Shown one piece after another: positions 52,973 to 61,922 of a DNA stretch of 64,000 nt. Made by a program: the position numbers and the translations under genes. Below the pieces are notes generated by a model. The model was not told the origin of the DNA. It was given only the letters and a program-made list of their open reading frames with translations, and made no database searches. Position 1 is the first letter of the stretch. Each line of letters starts with the position of its first letter. The DNA lies in the NCBI GenBank assembly GCA_002840715.1, contig PHBW01000006.1:124001-188000 (forward strand), given 5' to 3'. The stretch comes from Chloroflexi bacterium HGW-Chloroflexi-4. GTDB lineage: Bacteria > Chloroflexota > Anaerolineae > Anaerolineales > Anaerolineaceae.

Positions 52973-53890
52973 TTAAAACTCCTGTACCTGGGGTCTAAAG
53001 GGTACGGCTTTAATGGCGGCTTCCATTTCGGCGAAATAGGTACCGGGGTGGGCATAATCCACCGCTTGTTTGCGTCCGAGCGCGGCCACAATGGCGGCTT
53101 CCATCATGTTCGTGCCAAACGAACGGCCGTCCAGCACGGGAGTGGTGGTGATGAGATACTTGATGCCTGCGTTTTTGAAGAATTCCTGATCAGAGGTGGT
53201 GGTGGTATTTGTGACGACCACCCGGCCGGGAAGACGCTCAGGCATATGGCGCCAAAGGTAGTGGCAATCCCCGGCAACAACGGTGGCCCATTGGAATTCC
53301 CTTTCAAATTTTGGCTCGCGCTGATTTTGTTTTTCACCAGTGGGATAGATCCAGCTAAACGGCGCACGGCTCATTACTGGCAGCAAAGCGGCTGCCACAT
53401 TGCGGATGGCACGTTCAGATTTAAGGGGGATGGACATGCCCATGGCGAACATCAGATCACCAAAGATGCAGTCATAACCGGCATCCAAAAAAGCACGGGC
53501 AGTGCCCCAGCGGTCAAGGGCAACAGCCACCAGGGCGCGTTTTTCTTTGACATAACCGTGCAAGTCTTCATCTATTACTTGCGTGACCTGTTTCTCGAGG
53601 GTCATCTTAAGCCCGGTGCCATCCACCACGGGGGTGGTCTTCACGTATTTGATCAGCGATTGTACGGAATGCATGGTGGACCATTTGTCTTCGATCATGA
53701 TGCCAAGCAAGGCACCGCCCACGCCGAATGCATCCACTTTGCCGTCCAGTTCGCCGTAGAGCCTGGCGGCTTTATCCATATCACCATCGGTGCCAATACG
53801 TTCAAGAGAGACGGTTTCTCCCAATAAGTTGATTTCCACTTTTTTATCGCGGCTTGATGATCCGATGCTGATGCTGACTGCACGTTTCAT
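52973..53890 (-). CDS. conserved protein of unknown function, linked to the nucleotidyltransferase
   Basis: A 305-residue soluble protein I cannot place in a characterised family with confidence. It has a beta-strand start (AVSISIGSSSRDKKVEINLLG), a Gly-rich DAFGVGGALLGI near 55, TPVVDGTGLKMTLE, FGDLMFAMGMSIPL and a C-terminal NTTTTSDQEFFKNAGIKYLITTTPVLDGR. The pattern suggests a phosphate- or nucleotide-binding alpha/beta fold. ATG at 53890 is preferred because AAGGAG lies six bases ahead; an ATG two codons upstream overlaps that site. It heads a unit with the nucleotidyltransferase and PAP2 genes. Confidence 0.7.
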   Translation of the reverse strand: MKRAVSISIGSSSRDKKVEINLLGETVSLERIGTDGDMDKAARLYGELDGKVDAFGVGGALLGIMIEDKWSTMHSVQSLIKYVKTTPVVDGTGLKMTLEKQVTQVIDEDLHGYVKEKRALVAVALDRWGTARAFLDAGYDCIFGDLMFAMGMSIPLKSERAIRNVAAALLPVMSRAPFSWIYPTGEKQNQREPKFEREFQWATVVAGDCHYLWRHMPERLPGRVVVTNTTTTSDQEFFKNAGIKYLITTTPVLDGRSFGTNMMEAAIVAALGRKQAVDYAHPGTYFAEMEAAIKAVPFRPQVQEF

Positions 53891-54073
53891 TGACATCTCC
53901 TTGATACAGTTGTATGGGCTGCAATAATTTATCAGAAAAGCAAAACTTTTTCTGTAACTAATAAATCCCGATAATAGGAAGAACCCTGAAATTGGGAAAT
54001 AGTAATGACCATGAATAAATTTTTTGTGAAATTGATATTACTATAAATTGATAATTCTTGCATCTCTGGCAAA

Positions 54074-54108
54074 TAAAAAAAACCGGCAGCCTCTTTTTAG
54101 ACTACCGG
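54074..54108 (-). terminator. terminator of the ATP-grasp ligase gene
   Basis: On the minus strand CCGGTAGTCT pairs with AGGCTGCCGG through two G-U pairs, followed by a run of eight T. Confidence 0.8.
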
Positions 54109-54126
54109 AATACTTGTGACGAAGTG

Positions 54127-55098
54127 TTATTGAAGGTGCCAGCGTTTGACAGCGGATTCGATGATCTTGCGGACGATATCCGTGTAGGTGTAGCCGGCAG
54201 CATCTGCAGCGTAGATCAGCGAAGCCTGTTTGGGATCAGGATACATCAAGGGGATGGGGTTGACTTCCAAAATGTAGGGGTTGCCGGCATTATCCATGCG
54301 CATGTCCATGCGGCAGACGTCCTCCAGGTTGAGCACTTTCTTGGCGCGCAGCGCAAGGTTTTGAAATTCTTTGGTCTGAATATAAGAGAGTTCCGCCGGA
54401 CAGACGCGGTAAACCTCGCTGGCAAAATCCTCTTTCTGCGAGTTGGAGTAATATCCTGTGGGCGAGAAGATTTCAACGATGGGCAGGGCTTCATCACCCA
54501 AAATGCCAATCGTAAATTCACGGCCTTCGATGTATTCTTCAACCAAAACAAGGGTGTCTAGGGTGTCGATGACCCAAGAGACTTGATTCACCAATTCATC
54601 ATAATTATTCACAACAGCAGACTCATTAATCCCTATCGAAGAACCTTCAAAGGCAGGTTTGACGAACATGGGGTAACGCAAGTTGCTTTCGGGGATGTTG
54701 TTGGCGTCTTCAACCACCATAAATCTGGCGGTCGGCAAGCCAGCCATATTGAATTGACTTTTGGCGATATGTTTGTTGTGTGAGAGCATCATCCCCAGCA
54801 CACCTGCACAGGTGTAGGGGATGCCCAGCATATCCAATACGGCGGGCATTTGAGCTTCACGAGAATTACCATAATGACCTTCTGAAAAATTGAAACACAA
54901 GTCAGGGGCAAATCTTTTTATATCTTCAATTGAGTCAATTACGCCGGGGAAATATTTTGGTTCGTGTCCGAGGTCAATCAGCGAGGTAAGGGTAGCCTCG
55001 ACGGTTTTCAGGTCGTCCAGGTCATCCCATCGCCCGGGAGGGTCTTCAAGGGAGACAGGTGCATCTTCTTTAACATTAGCCAGCACTGCTATTTTCAT
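54127..55098 (-). CDS. D-alanine-D-alanine ligase-like ATP-grasp enzyme
   Basis: A 323-residue ATP-grasp ligase. The N-domain shows FNFSEGHYGNSREAQMPAVLDMLGIPYTC (family ExxxGxxGED-like region). The ATP-grasp core has MFVKPAFEGSSIGI (about 150), VEEYIEGREFTIGILG and RMDMRMDNAGNPYILEVNPIP, which supplies the metal ligands. The second half is more divergent than in true Ddl, so it may join other amino-acid-like substrates. AGGAG lies 12 bases before the ATG. It is divergent from the hydrogenase operon. Confidence 0.82.
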   Translation of the reverse strand: MKIAVLANVKEDAPVSLEDPPGRWDDLDDLKTVEATLTSLIDLGHEPKYFPGVIDSIEDIKRFAPDLCFNFSEGHYGNSREAQMPAVLDMLGIPYTCAGVLGMMLSHNKHIAKSQFNMAGLPTARFMVVEDANNIPESNLRYPMFVKPAFEGSSIGINESAVVNNYDELVNQVSWVIDTLDTLVLVEEYIEGREFTIGILGDEALPIVEIFSPTGYYSNSQKEDFASEVYRVCPAELSYIQTKEFQNLALRAKKVLNLEDVCRMDMRMDNAGNPYILEVNPIPLMYPDPKQASLIYAADAAGYTYTDIVRKIIESAVKRWHLQ

Positions 55099-55347
55099 CT
55101 TTGGGTGTTTCTCCTATTACCTAAAATTAAACGAGGTTGATTATAATTACTATTGACTGCACTGCAAGAGGTCAATTTCTCAAGGGTTATCGATTTAATG
55201 TAGAGAATTATCAACTGGTAAGAATTACCTGTAATTAATTACGTCTACTCCCGTGACATTTGACCCGTTGAATGATATAAAAAGAAGTCGAATAATAAAG
55301 AACATAATCAACAAATGTAAGACAAAAACTCTGCGAGGAGGAAATCC

Positions 55348-55839
55348 ATGTGGTATGTCTTGATCGCTGTGGGGATTCTAGCATGCGCGATTTTGGCTAT
55401 CTCAGCAAAAAGATTATTGATCTCCGCCATCTGGCTGGCCATAACCAGCGCTCTGGTGGCTCTCATGCTCTTTTTGCTGGGTGCGCCTCAAATCGCGGTG
55501 ATTGAGTTAAGCGTAGGCGCTGGACTGGTCACCGTTCTTTTTGTGTTTGCCATCAACATTGCTGGCGAAGAAGTGATAGGGCTGCGCTCGGCGCTGCCGC
55601 TGCCATTAGTGTGGACGAGCATCGTACTGGCCGCCGGACTAGTCATCTTCTTTATTATCCGGTCGCTGGGATTCGTCCAGTTCCCTGAACTCACCGGCGA
55701 ACTTGCAGCCAGCGTCTTGTGGCAGGAACGCTACCTTGATTTTCTGCTTCAGGTGGTTCTGATTCTGGCAGGCGTTTTGGGAGTGATCGGTTTGCTTTCG
55801 CATTCCAAAGATGTACACCGCATGGAGAATAAAGCATGA
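55348..55839 (+). CDS. hydrogenase membrane subunit, MbhD/DUF4040-like (NuoJ-like)
   Basis: A 163-residue membrane protein with five helices, first gene of the hydrogenase operon. The stretch LLISAIWLAITSALVALMLFLLGAPQ ending with ELSVGAGLVTVLFVFAINI matches the MrpB/MbhD-NuoJ type fold, which lines the ion path next to the antiporter-like subunits. AGGAGGAAATCC precedes the ATG. Its stop overlaps the next start by 4 bp. Pyrococcus Mbh has additional MrpE, F and G subunits upstream; none is seen here. Confidence 0.82.
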   Translation: MWYVLIAVGILACAILAISAKRLLISAIWLAITSALVALMLFLLGAPQIAVIELSVGAGLVTVLFVFAINIAGEEVIGLRSALPLPLVWTSIVLAAGLVIFFIIRSLGFVQFPELTGELAASVLWQERYLDFLLQVVLILAGVLGVIGLLSHSKDVHRMENKA

Positions 55840-56147
55840 ACCTTCCCATCCCATTTATTGTGCTGCTTGCGGTTTTATCTTTGGCCGGGACGGGTTTCTA
55901 CTGCCTGTTGTTCACACGCAATTTGATCAAGGTCGTGGTGGCCTTGCAGTTGATCGTCAAAGGCGTGGTCCTGGCTTTTGTGTTGGCCGGCCACCTGGTG
56001 CAGAATGAAAGCCTGGCTCAAACCATGGCAATCACGGTGATTGTGGCAGATACCATCGTGGCAGTGATTGGCCTGGCGTTGGCTGTGCAGATTCGTCTGC
56101 ACACCGGCAGCCTGGATCTCAAAGCACTCTCCAATTTGAAGAGGTAA
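55836..56147 (+). CDS. hydrogenase membrane subunit, MnhC/MbhG (NuoK-like)
   Basis: A 103-residue subunit with three helices. FYCLLFTRNLIKVVVALQLIVKGVVLAFVLAG and the later ITVIVADTIVAVIGLALAVQI match the MrpC/NuoK family, in which buried carboxylates carry protons. ATGA overlap with the preceding gene and a 3-bp gap to the next show tight translational coupling. Confidence 0.88.
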   Translation: MNLPIPFIVLLAVLSLAGTGFYCLLFTRNLIKVVVALQLIVKGVVLAFVLAGHLVQNESLAQTMAITVIVADTIVAVIGLALAVQIRLHTGSLDLKALSNLKR

Positions 56148-56150
56148 ACC

Positions 56151-57899
56151 ATGATCAATATCTTGATTGCTTGTTCCATTGGTTTACCATGGCTTGGCGC
56201 CCTTCTGGTTTGGCTGATTGGCGATAAACGCGAGAAAGCCCAGCATTGGGCCGCCATCCTCTTTTCTGTGGCTGCCGGTGCTGCCGCAGTATTGATGCTC
56301 TGGCACACTTCCGCTGAATCTGGTTTGACCATCACGATGGGTGGGGTTTTCGGTGATTTCACCTTCATCCCTGACGGACTTGGGGTTTTTCTCAGTGTCA
56401 TCGCCACCGTGATCGGTTCACTGGCAGTGATCTTCTCCACAAGCTACATGAAGGGTGAGACTCAAATCGGCCGTTATTATGCCTTTGTGCTCTTCTTCAT
56501 CGGCGCCATGGTGGGGTTGGTTCTGACCAGCAATATCATGCTCATGTTCTTCTTCTGGGAAATCACAGCGCTGTGTTCTTACGCTTTAATCGCCTTCCAC
56601 AACGACGATCCCAAGGCGGTGAAGGGCGGCATCAAAGCGCTGATCATCACTTCCATCGGCGGCATTGGTTTGCTGTTAGGCGCATTGATCTTGTATGTTT
56701 ACACCGGTACTTTTGACATTAGTGTTTTTATCGCTGCGCCGTCTGCCGTTCCGGCAGGCATGCTGGCAGTGCTGGCTTTCGGTTTCTTGATCGCCGCAGC
56801 CGCCAAATCTGCGCAGTTTCCGTTTCAGACCTGGCTGCCCGACGCCATGGAAGCACCGTCTCCCATCAGCGCCTTGATTCATGCAGCCACGATGGTCAAT
56901 GCCGGCGTTTATTTGTTGGCAAGATTCTTCCCCGCTTTCAAAGATGTTCCTTACTGGTGTGAGGCGGTCATGATCGTGGGCATGCTTTCAGCATTGCTCG
57001 CAGCCATCATGGCCTTGACCTCCATGGACCTCAAAAGAGTGCTGGCTTACTCCACCGTCAGCCAATTGGGATACATGGTTTATGCAGTCGGCGCCGGCGG
57101 CGTGTTTGCCAGTCAATTCCATCTTTTCAGCCATTCCATTTTCAAAGCGCTGCTCTTTTTGGCGGCCGGTGCAGTGATCCACTCAGTCGGCACCCGTGAT
57201 ATGGAAAAAATGGGCGGCGTCGGAAAACACATGCCTTTTGTAAAATGGGTCTTCCTGATCGGTGCACTTGCACTTAGCGGCATCCCCGTCTTGAACGGAT
57301 TCTGGAGCAAGGAAGTTGTGCTCGAAGCCGGTCTGGCTGGCGGACCAAGCTGGATTTACGGCGTCATGGTGTTGGTGGCCGGCTTAACCGCGCTTTACAC
57401 CATCCGCTGTGTGTGGAAGGTCTTCTTTGGCGAGGCTCGTTCAGATTACCATGCCCACAAGGTGGAAATGGCCATGAAAGTGGCGCTGGCTCCTCTGGCG
57501 CTGGCAGCCTTAGTCTCATGGCTGGCCGTTGGACCTTTCTCGACGTTGTTAGGGACAGCTTCGCTGCCTCAGCATCACATTGAATCTCTGAATATTGCAG
57601 AATTGGTGCATGAAGTGCTCACACTGCCCACTTTGATTGCATTGGCAGCCATTGCCATTGGCGTAGTTCTCTGGCTGCTGCGGGCGAAACTTGAAGGGTT
57701 TGTTGAAGGGCTGAGAGGCCTCAGATGGGCTGCTGATCACAGTTTCGGATTTGAAGCCATCAACAGCGCGGTCGTGCGAGTAACCAACAGCCTGGCTGAA
57801 ACTTTACGCAACACCCAAACAGGTCTCTTGAACTGGAACGTGTTGGGAATTCTGGCTGCCGTGATCATTCTCATCGCAGCAATTTCATTGGGAGCCTGA
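56151..57899 (+). CDS. proton/ion-translocating subunit, MrpD/NuoL-like
   Basis: A 582-residue antiporter-like subunit with about sixteen helices. The conserved Glu of TM5 is in MFFFWEITALCSYALIAF (about 131), and the broken-helix Lys region is in KSAQFPFQTWLPDAMEAPSPISALIHAATMV (about 215-245; AAAAKSAQFPFQTW). KRVLAYSTVSQLGYM (about 295) is the next conserved Lys segment. It couples electron flow in the hydrogenase core to H+ or Na+ movement. Confidence 0.92.
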   Translation: MINILIACSIGLPWLGALLVWLIGDKREKAQHWAAILFSVAAGAAAVLMLWHTSAESGLTITMGGVFGDFTFIPDGLGVFLSVIATVIGSLAVIFSTSYMKGETQIGRYYAFVLFFIGAMVGLVLTSNIMLMFFFWEITALCSYALIAFHNDDPKAVKGGIKALIITSIGGIGLLLGALILYVYTGTFDISVFIAAPSAVPAGMLAVLAFGFLIAAAAKSAQFPFQTWLPDAMEAPSPISALIHAATMVNAGVYLLARFFPAFKDVPYWCEAVMIVGMLSALLAAIMALTSMDLKRVLAYSTVSQLGYMVYAVGAGGVFASQFHLFSHSIFKALLFLAAGAVIHSVGTRDMEKMGGVGKHMPFVKWVFLIGALALSGIPVLNGFWSKEVVLEAGLAGGPSWIYGVMVLVAGLTALYTIRCVWKVFFGEARSDYHAHKVEMAMKVALAPLALAALVSWLAVGPFSTLLGTASLPQHHIESLNIAELVHEVLTLPTLIALAAIAIGVVLWLLRAKLEGFVEGLRGLRWAADHSFGFEAINSAVVRVTNSLAETLRNTQTGLLNWNVLGILAAVIILIAAISLGA

Positions 57900-57900
57900 C

Positions 57901-59415
57901 ATGATTGATCAACCTCTTTTCACAAGCTTACTCTTACTGCCTTTTCTGTCTGCTCCCTTGATTTATTTGCTCGGCCGACTTTCTGTACGGAAGGGGCAAG
58001 ACTCGGGAATGAAGGCTGCCCGCCTTCTCACCCTGGCCGCACTCATGGCGGAGATCGTCTTGCTGGTCTTGACAGTCAAAGGCGCCATAGGCGGCGGCAG
58101 CGTTCAGATTTTGGTCGGTCTCGAAGCGATGCGTTTCGACGGCATCGGCCTGATTCTGACGGGTCTCGTGCTGGTTTTGGGCGTGTGTGTCACGCTCTTC
58201 TCCATCCCCTATATGAACAAAGAAAAAGGCGAAGAAAAATTCTACGCGCTCTTGATGATGACCATCGGTTCCATCATCGGGCTCGGCTTCTCTTATGACC
58301 TTTTCAATTTGTGGATCTGGTTTGAAGCCATGGCCATCAGTACCTATTTTTTGGTGGCGTTCTATAACGAACAATCGGCTTCATTGGAAGCCGGCATCAA
58401 GTACCTGGTGCAATCCTCCATTGGGTCTGCATTGGTGTTATTTGGCATCGCTGCCATTTTCGCCACACAGGGTACCGTCAGCCTGGAAGATATCTGGCAA
58501 TACGCTGACCAACTCGGAACGCTCGGCGCACTTGGAATGGTCTTGATGATCGTCGGTTTTGGTGTCAAGGCGGCATTGGTTCCCATGCACACCTGGCTGC
58601 CCGACGCGCATTCACAAGCGCCCTCTGGAATCAGCGCGATGTTGTCAGGTGTTGTGATCGAAGCAGGTCTGATCGCCATGCTGCGTGTTGTCAGTATGAC
58701 CGGCAAAATGAATGGCAACTGGGCTTACATACTGATCATTTTTGCGTTGATCAACATTTTGGTGGGCAACCTGATGGCGCTACGACAGACAGAAATCAAA
58801 CGCATGCTGGCCTACTCCAGCCTGGCCCACATGGGTTACATGCTGTTCGGTTTTGGCATTGGTTTCGGCTTTGGCTCGGGCACCGGCGCGGAAGGTGGTT
58901 TCTTCCATATGCTGACCCATGGTTTGATGAAAGGCCTGGCCTTTATGAGCGTTGGAGCACTGCTTTATGTGCTTAAACTGGTTAAAGGCGATCATTCATC
59001 ATTGAAGCTGGATGATCTGAACGGCGCTTCACGCAAATATCCATTGATCGCGATCTGTTTGAGTGTGGCAGTGCTGGCATTGGGCGGGCTTCCTCCGTTT
59101 GCCGGTTTCATGTCCAAATGGATGATCCTGGTGGCGGGTGTTGAGACGAAAAACATCTGGATGCTGGTTGCCGTCGGTTTTGTGGGATTAAACAGTGTCT
59201 TGTCGCTGGGATATTACGCACCAATCGTCAACCGCTTGTTCAAACGTGAACAATCTGAAGTGGTGGCGGCTGCCTATACGCGTGTCTCCTGGATGATGTC
59301 TCTTCCAATTATGGTGTTGACCCTGGCAGTCATTCTCATCGGCGTTTGGCCGCTGCTGACTGACTTCATTCTCTATAATGGTCAATACTTCCTCTTAGGT
59401 TATTTCTTTAATTAG
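57901..59415 (+). CDS. proton/ion-translocating subunit, MrpD/NuoN-like
   Basis: A 504-residue second antiporter-like subunit with about fourteen helices. The TM5 Glu is in LFNLWIWFEAMAISTYFLVAF (about 140), GVKAALVPMHTWLPDAHSQAPSG follows at 221 and KRMLAYSSLAHMGYM at about 300. It starts 1 bp after the NuoL-like gene. Two such subunits in series imply more than one ion moved per electron pair. Confidence 0.92.
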   Translation: MIDQPLFTSLLLLPFLSAPLIYLLGRLSVRKGQDSGMKAARLLTLAALMAEIVLLVLTVKGAIGGGSVQILVGLEAMRFDGIGLILTGLVLVLGVCVTLFSIPYMNKEKGEEKFYALLMMTIGSIIGLGFSYDLFNLWIWFEAMAISTYFLVAFYNEQSASLEAGIKYLVQSSIGSALVLFGIAAIFATQGTVSLEDIWQYADQLGTLGALGMVLMIVGFGVKAALVPMHTWLPDAHSQAPSGISAMLSGVVIEAGLIAMLRVVSMTGKMNGNWAYILIIFALINILVGNLMALRQTEIKRMLAYSSLAHMGYMLFGFGIGFGFGSGTGAEGGFFHMLTHGLMKGLAFMSVGALLYVLKLVKGDHSSLKLDDLNGASRKYPLIAICLSVAVLALGGLPPFAGFMSKWMILVAGVETKNIWMLVAVGFVGLNSVLSLGYYAPIVNRLFKREQSEVVAAAYTRVSWMMSLPIMVLTLAVILIGVWPLLTDFILYNGQYFLLGYFFN

Positions 59416-59430
59416 GAGAAACAAAAAGCG

Positions 59431-59742
59431 ATGAATATCCTTTTATCCCCTCCTCTTGCGTTCTTGATCTACCTCCCGCTGGTGTTTGCGATCTATTTCC
59501 TTGGCAAAGGGCTGGCTGGAAAATCCTCCCCTTCAGCCGAAAAATCCAGTCTTTACGGCAGTGGTGAAGAAGCCGCAACTTCAATGGCAAGCCCCGGTTA
59601 CAAACCCTTTTTCTTGATCGCATTCTTCTTTGCGATCTTGCATCTGGGAATGCTGGTGATCGGCAGCGGTACATTCAGCGTCAATATGCTGCCTTACATC
59701 ATCGGCTTGATGATGGCCTTAATCGCCTTGATCCTGGGTTAG
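59431..59742 (+). CDS. small hydrogenase membrane subunit (NuoA-like)
   Basis: A 103-residue protein with three helices (about 8-28, 55-75, 80-102) and a cytoplasmic loop SLYGSGEEAATSMAS after the first. PGYKPFFLIAFFFAILHLGMLVIG occupies the place of the NuoA second helix. Its position between the antiporter-like subunits and the hydrogenase core, where Mbh has MbhI, supports a linking role. AGGAG precedes the ATG. Confidence 0.72.
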   Translation: MNILLSPPLAFLIYLPLVFAIYFLGKGLAGKSSPSAEKSSLYGSGEEAATSMASPGYKPFFLIAFFFAILHLGMLVIGSGTFSVNMLPYIIGLMMALIALILG

Positions 59743-59757
59743 CAAAGGAGCAATACA

Positions 59758-60204
59758 ATGGAAAACATGATGCAAGGCGTGATGAATAAGGTGAAAACCT
59801 GGGCGCGGATCAATTCGCCCTGGGCGATTCACTATAACAGCGGTTCATGCAACGGCTGTGACATTGAAATTTTAGCCACCCTGACCCCGCGTTTTGATGT
59901 AGAACGTTTCGGCATCAAATTGCAAGGCAGCCCCCGGCATGCAGATGTGTTGATCTGCACCGGTCCGGTCACTTTGCAGTCTCGCGACCGATTGGTGCGT
60001 ATTTATAATCAAATGCCCGAGCCCAAATTTGTGGTGGCTGTGGGTTCCTGCGGCATTTCAGGCGGCGTTTTTCAGGGCTGCTACAACGTGGTGGGTGACA
60101 TCAGTGAAGTCATCCCTGTGAACGTTTATATCCCCGGCTGCCCGCCCCGACCTGAAGCCATCATTCACGGTGTTGTTGAGCTCTTAAAGAGCCTTCAGCC
60201 TTAA
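59758..60204 (+). CDS. [NiFe] hydrogenase small subunit (NuoB/MbhJ-like)
   Basis: A 148-residue small subunit that holds only the proximal [4Fe-4S] cluster, as in group 4 enzymes. Ligand Cys are C31 and C34 (GSCNGCDIE), C98 (VAVGSCGIS) and C128 (IPGCPPRPE). GDI/VYIPGCPPRPEAI is the usual C-terminal signature. It passes electrons between the NuoI-type ferredoxin subunit and the Ni-Fe site. GGAGC precedes the ATG. Confidence 0.93.
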   Translation: MENMMQGVMNKVKTWARINSPWAIHYNSGSCNGCDIEILATLTPRFDVERFGIKLQGSPRHADVLICTGPVTLQSRDRLVRIYNQMPEPKFVVAVGSCGISGGVFQGCYNVVGDISEVIPVNVYIPGCPPRPEAIIHGVVELLKSLQP

Positions 60205-60225
60205 GATTCGCGAAGAGAGGAAAAT

Positions 60226-60735
60226 ATGGAAACTGAAAAAGCCCTGGAACTCGCTGAATCCCTGCTCAAGGATTTTGCCATCTCAACCAACCACCCAGAA
60301 GCAAACCGGGTGGATTTTGTGATTGACCGAAAGGATCTCAAAGCGGCTGTCAACACCATTTTGGTAAACAAACATTGGGGATACTTATCTGCCATCACAG
60401 CCCTTGACAACGCCCTCTGGAAAGTTGATGAAACCACCAAACAAAAGAGTATTGACCCGAGCGGCGGAAGCCTTGAACTTCTTTACCATTTCTGTCAGGC
60501 GGCGGCTGTGGCTACCTTGAGAGTCAGCATCCCTTACAATGACCCCAAAGTAGATTCCATTTGTGATTTGATCAGTTCAGTCTCTTTGTATGAACGCGAA
60601 GCTGCTGAATTGTTTGGGATTGAATTTGTTGGCGCACCCAACACAGATAAACTACTGCTGCCAGATAATTGGCCGGCGGGGGTTTATCCGCTGCGCAAAA
60701 CATTTACCAGTTTAGAAGATTCAGCGAAAGGATAG
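60226..60735 (+). CDS. hydrogenase 30-kDa subunit (NuoC/MbhK-like)
   Basis: A 169-residue subunit with the complex I 30-kDa signature SLYEREAAELFGIEFVGA, LLLPDNWPAGVYPLRK in the last third. It has no cofactor and stabilises the interface between large and small subunits. AGAGAGGAAA precedes the ATG; it is 5 bp from the large-subunit gene. Confidence 0.92.
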   Translation: METEKALELAESLLKDFAISTNHPEANRVDFVIDRKDLKAAVNTILVNKHWGYLSAITALDNALWKVDETTKQKSIDPSGGSLELLYHFCQAAAVATLRVSIPYNDPKVDSICDLISSVSLYEREAAELFGIEFVGAPNTDKLLLPDNWPAGVYPLRKTFTSLEDSAKG

Positions 60736-60740
60736 CAGAG

Positions 60741-61922
60741 ATGGAACCCAAAACTGCTCCCGAAAAATTTATCGTCCCGATTGGTCCGCAACACCCTGCT
60801 TTAAAGGAACCCGGTCACTTCGAATTCACGGTTGAAGGTGAAGTTGTCACGAATGCCACCGCTCGGCTCGGATTCGTACACCGCGGCATGGAAAAAGGCG
60901 CCGAGAACCGTACCTGGATTCAGGACCTGTATTTGATGGAACGTGTCTGCGGCATCTGCTCTCACGTGCATGCACTGGCATTTGCGTTGGGCGTCGAAAA
61001 ATTGGCCGGAGTGCAGGCGCCTCCGCGCGCCCAAGCCATCCGCGAGCTGGTCTCTGAACTCGAACGCATTCACAGCCATTTGCTTTGGTTGGGTGTAGCT
61101 GCACATGAAGGCGGTTTTGATACTCTCTTCATGTTCTCATGGCGCGACCGTGAAACCGTGATGGATTTGCTTGAAACCATCAGCGGCAACCGTGTAAATT
61201 ACTCAGCCAACGTTCTGGGCGGCGTCAAAATTGACATTAGCGAAAAACAAGCCGATGCCATCCGCAAAGGCATGGATTTTCTTGAAGAACGCACCAAGCA
61301 TTATCTCAAGGTCGTAACGGAGGATGAAACCTTCCTCGGTCGTACACGCAATATCGGCGTGATGACTTTTGAACAGGCAGACTTTTTGGGCGCCATCGGA
61401 CCCACCGGACGCGCATCCGGCGTCAAGCGTGACGTGCGTGTGGACAGCCCCTACACGGCCTACAATGACTTCCCGGTCAAATTAGTCACTCATACCCACG
61501 GCGACCTTGAAGCGCGCTTTATTGTGCGTATCCAGGAGCTTTACGAGAGCTATCGTTTGGTGCGTGAACTGGTCGACAAAATGCCTACTGGCGATCTGAC
61601 GGTGAGAGTACCGAGAAGAATCCCAGAAGGCGAAGTGATAAGCCGGGTTGAAGCACCCCGCGGCGAACTGCTTTACTTCCTCAAGAGTAACGGGTCAGAT
61701 ACCCCCGAGCGCGTCAAAGTGCGAACCCCAAGCCTGTGCAACTGGTCTTCTGTGCTGGTGACGGCCGTTGGTCACAACCTGGCCGACATGCCGATGATAT
61801 TGGCGGGTATTGACCCCTGCTTCTCATGCAATGATCGAATTGTGACTGTCAACCGCAAAACGGATTCCACCCAGATGGATTGGGAAGACCTGCGGCAATA
61901 TGGAATCGAGTATTACAAATGA
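60741..61922 (+). CDS. [NiFe] hydrogenase large subunit, group 4 (MbhL/EchE-like)
   Basis: A 393-residue catalytic subunit. All four Ni-binding Cys are present: RVCGICSHVH (C70, C73) and DPCFSCNDR (C360, C363). This separates it from NuoD of complex I. After R366 there are 27 more residues, the C-terminal extension removed by a maturation protease, which is encoded at the end of the same operon. GPQHPALKEPGHFEF and the later MPTGDLTVRVPRRIPEGE are typical of energy-converting hydrogenases. ATG at 60741 follows AAAGGAT. Predicted reaction: 2 H+ plus reduced ferredoxin to H2, coupled to ion export. Confidence 0.95.
   Translation: MEPKTAPEKFIVPIGPQHPALKEPGHFEFTVEGEVVTNATARLGFVHRGMEKGAENRTWIQDLYLMERVCGICSHVHALAFALGVEKLAGVQAPPRAQAIRELVSELERIHSHLLWLGVAAHEGGFDTLFMFSWRDRETVMDLLETISGNRVNYSANVLGGVKIDISEKQADAIRKGMDFLEERTKHYLKVVTEDETFLGRTRNIGVMTFEQADFLGAIGPTGRASGVKRDVRVDSPYTAYNDFPVKLVTHTHGDLEARFIVRIQELYESYRLVRELVDKMPTGDLTVRVPRRIPEGEVISRVEAPRGELLYFLKSNGSDTPERVKVRTPSLCNWSSVLVTAVGHNLADMPMILAGIDPCFSCNDRIVTVNRKTDSTQMDWEDLRQYGIEYYK

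Noticed and set aside
52766-53827. 353-codon open frame on the plus strand
   Set aside because: It lies opposite two well-supported minus-strand genes with good ribosome-binding sites and domain motifs; its protein is rich in His/Gly and resembles no fold.
60741-61922. NuoD of respiratory complex I
   Set aside because: Both CxxC nickel-binding motifs and the cleavable C-terminus are present, so this is a hydrogenase large subunit.
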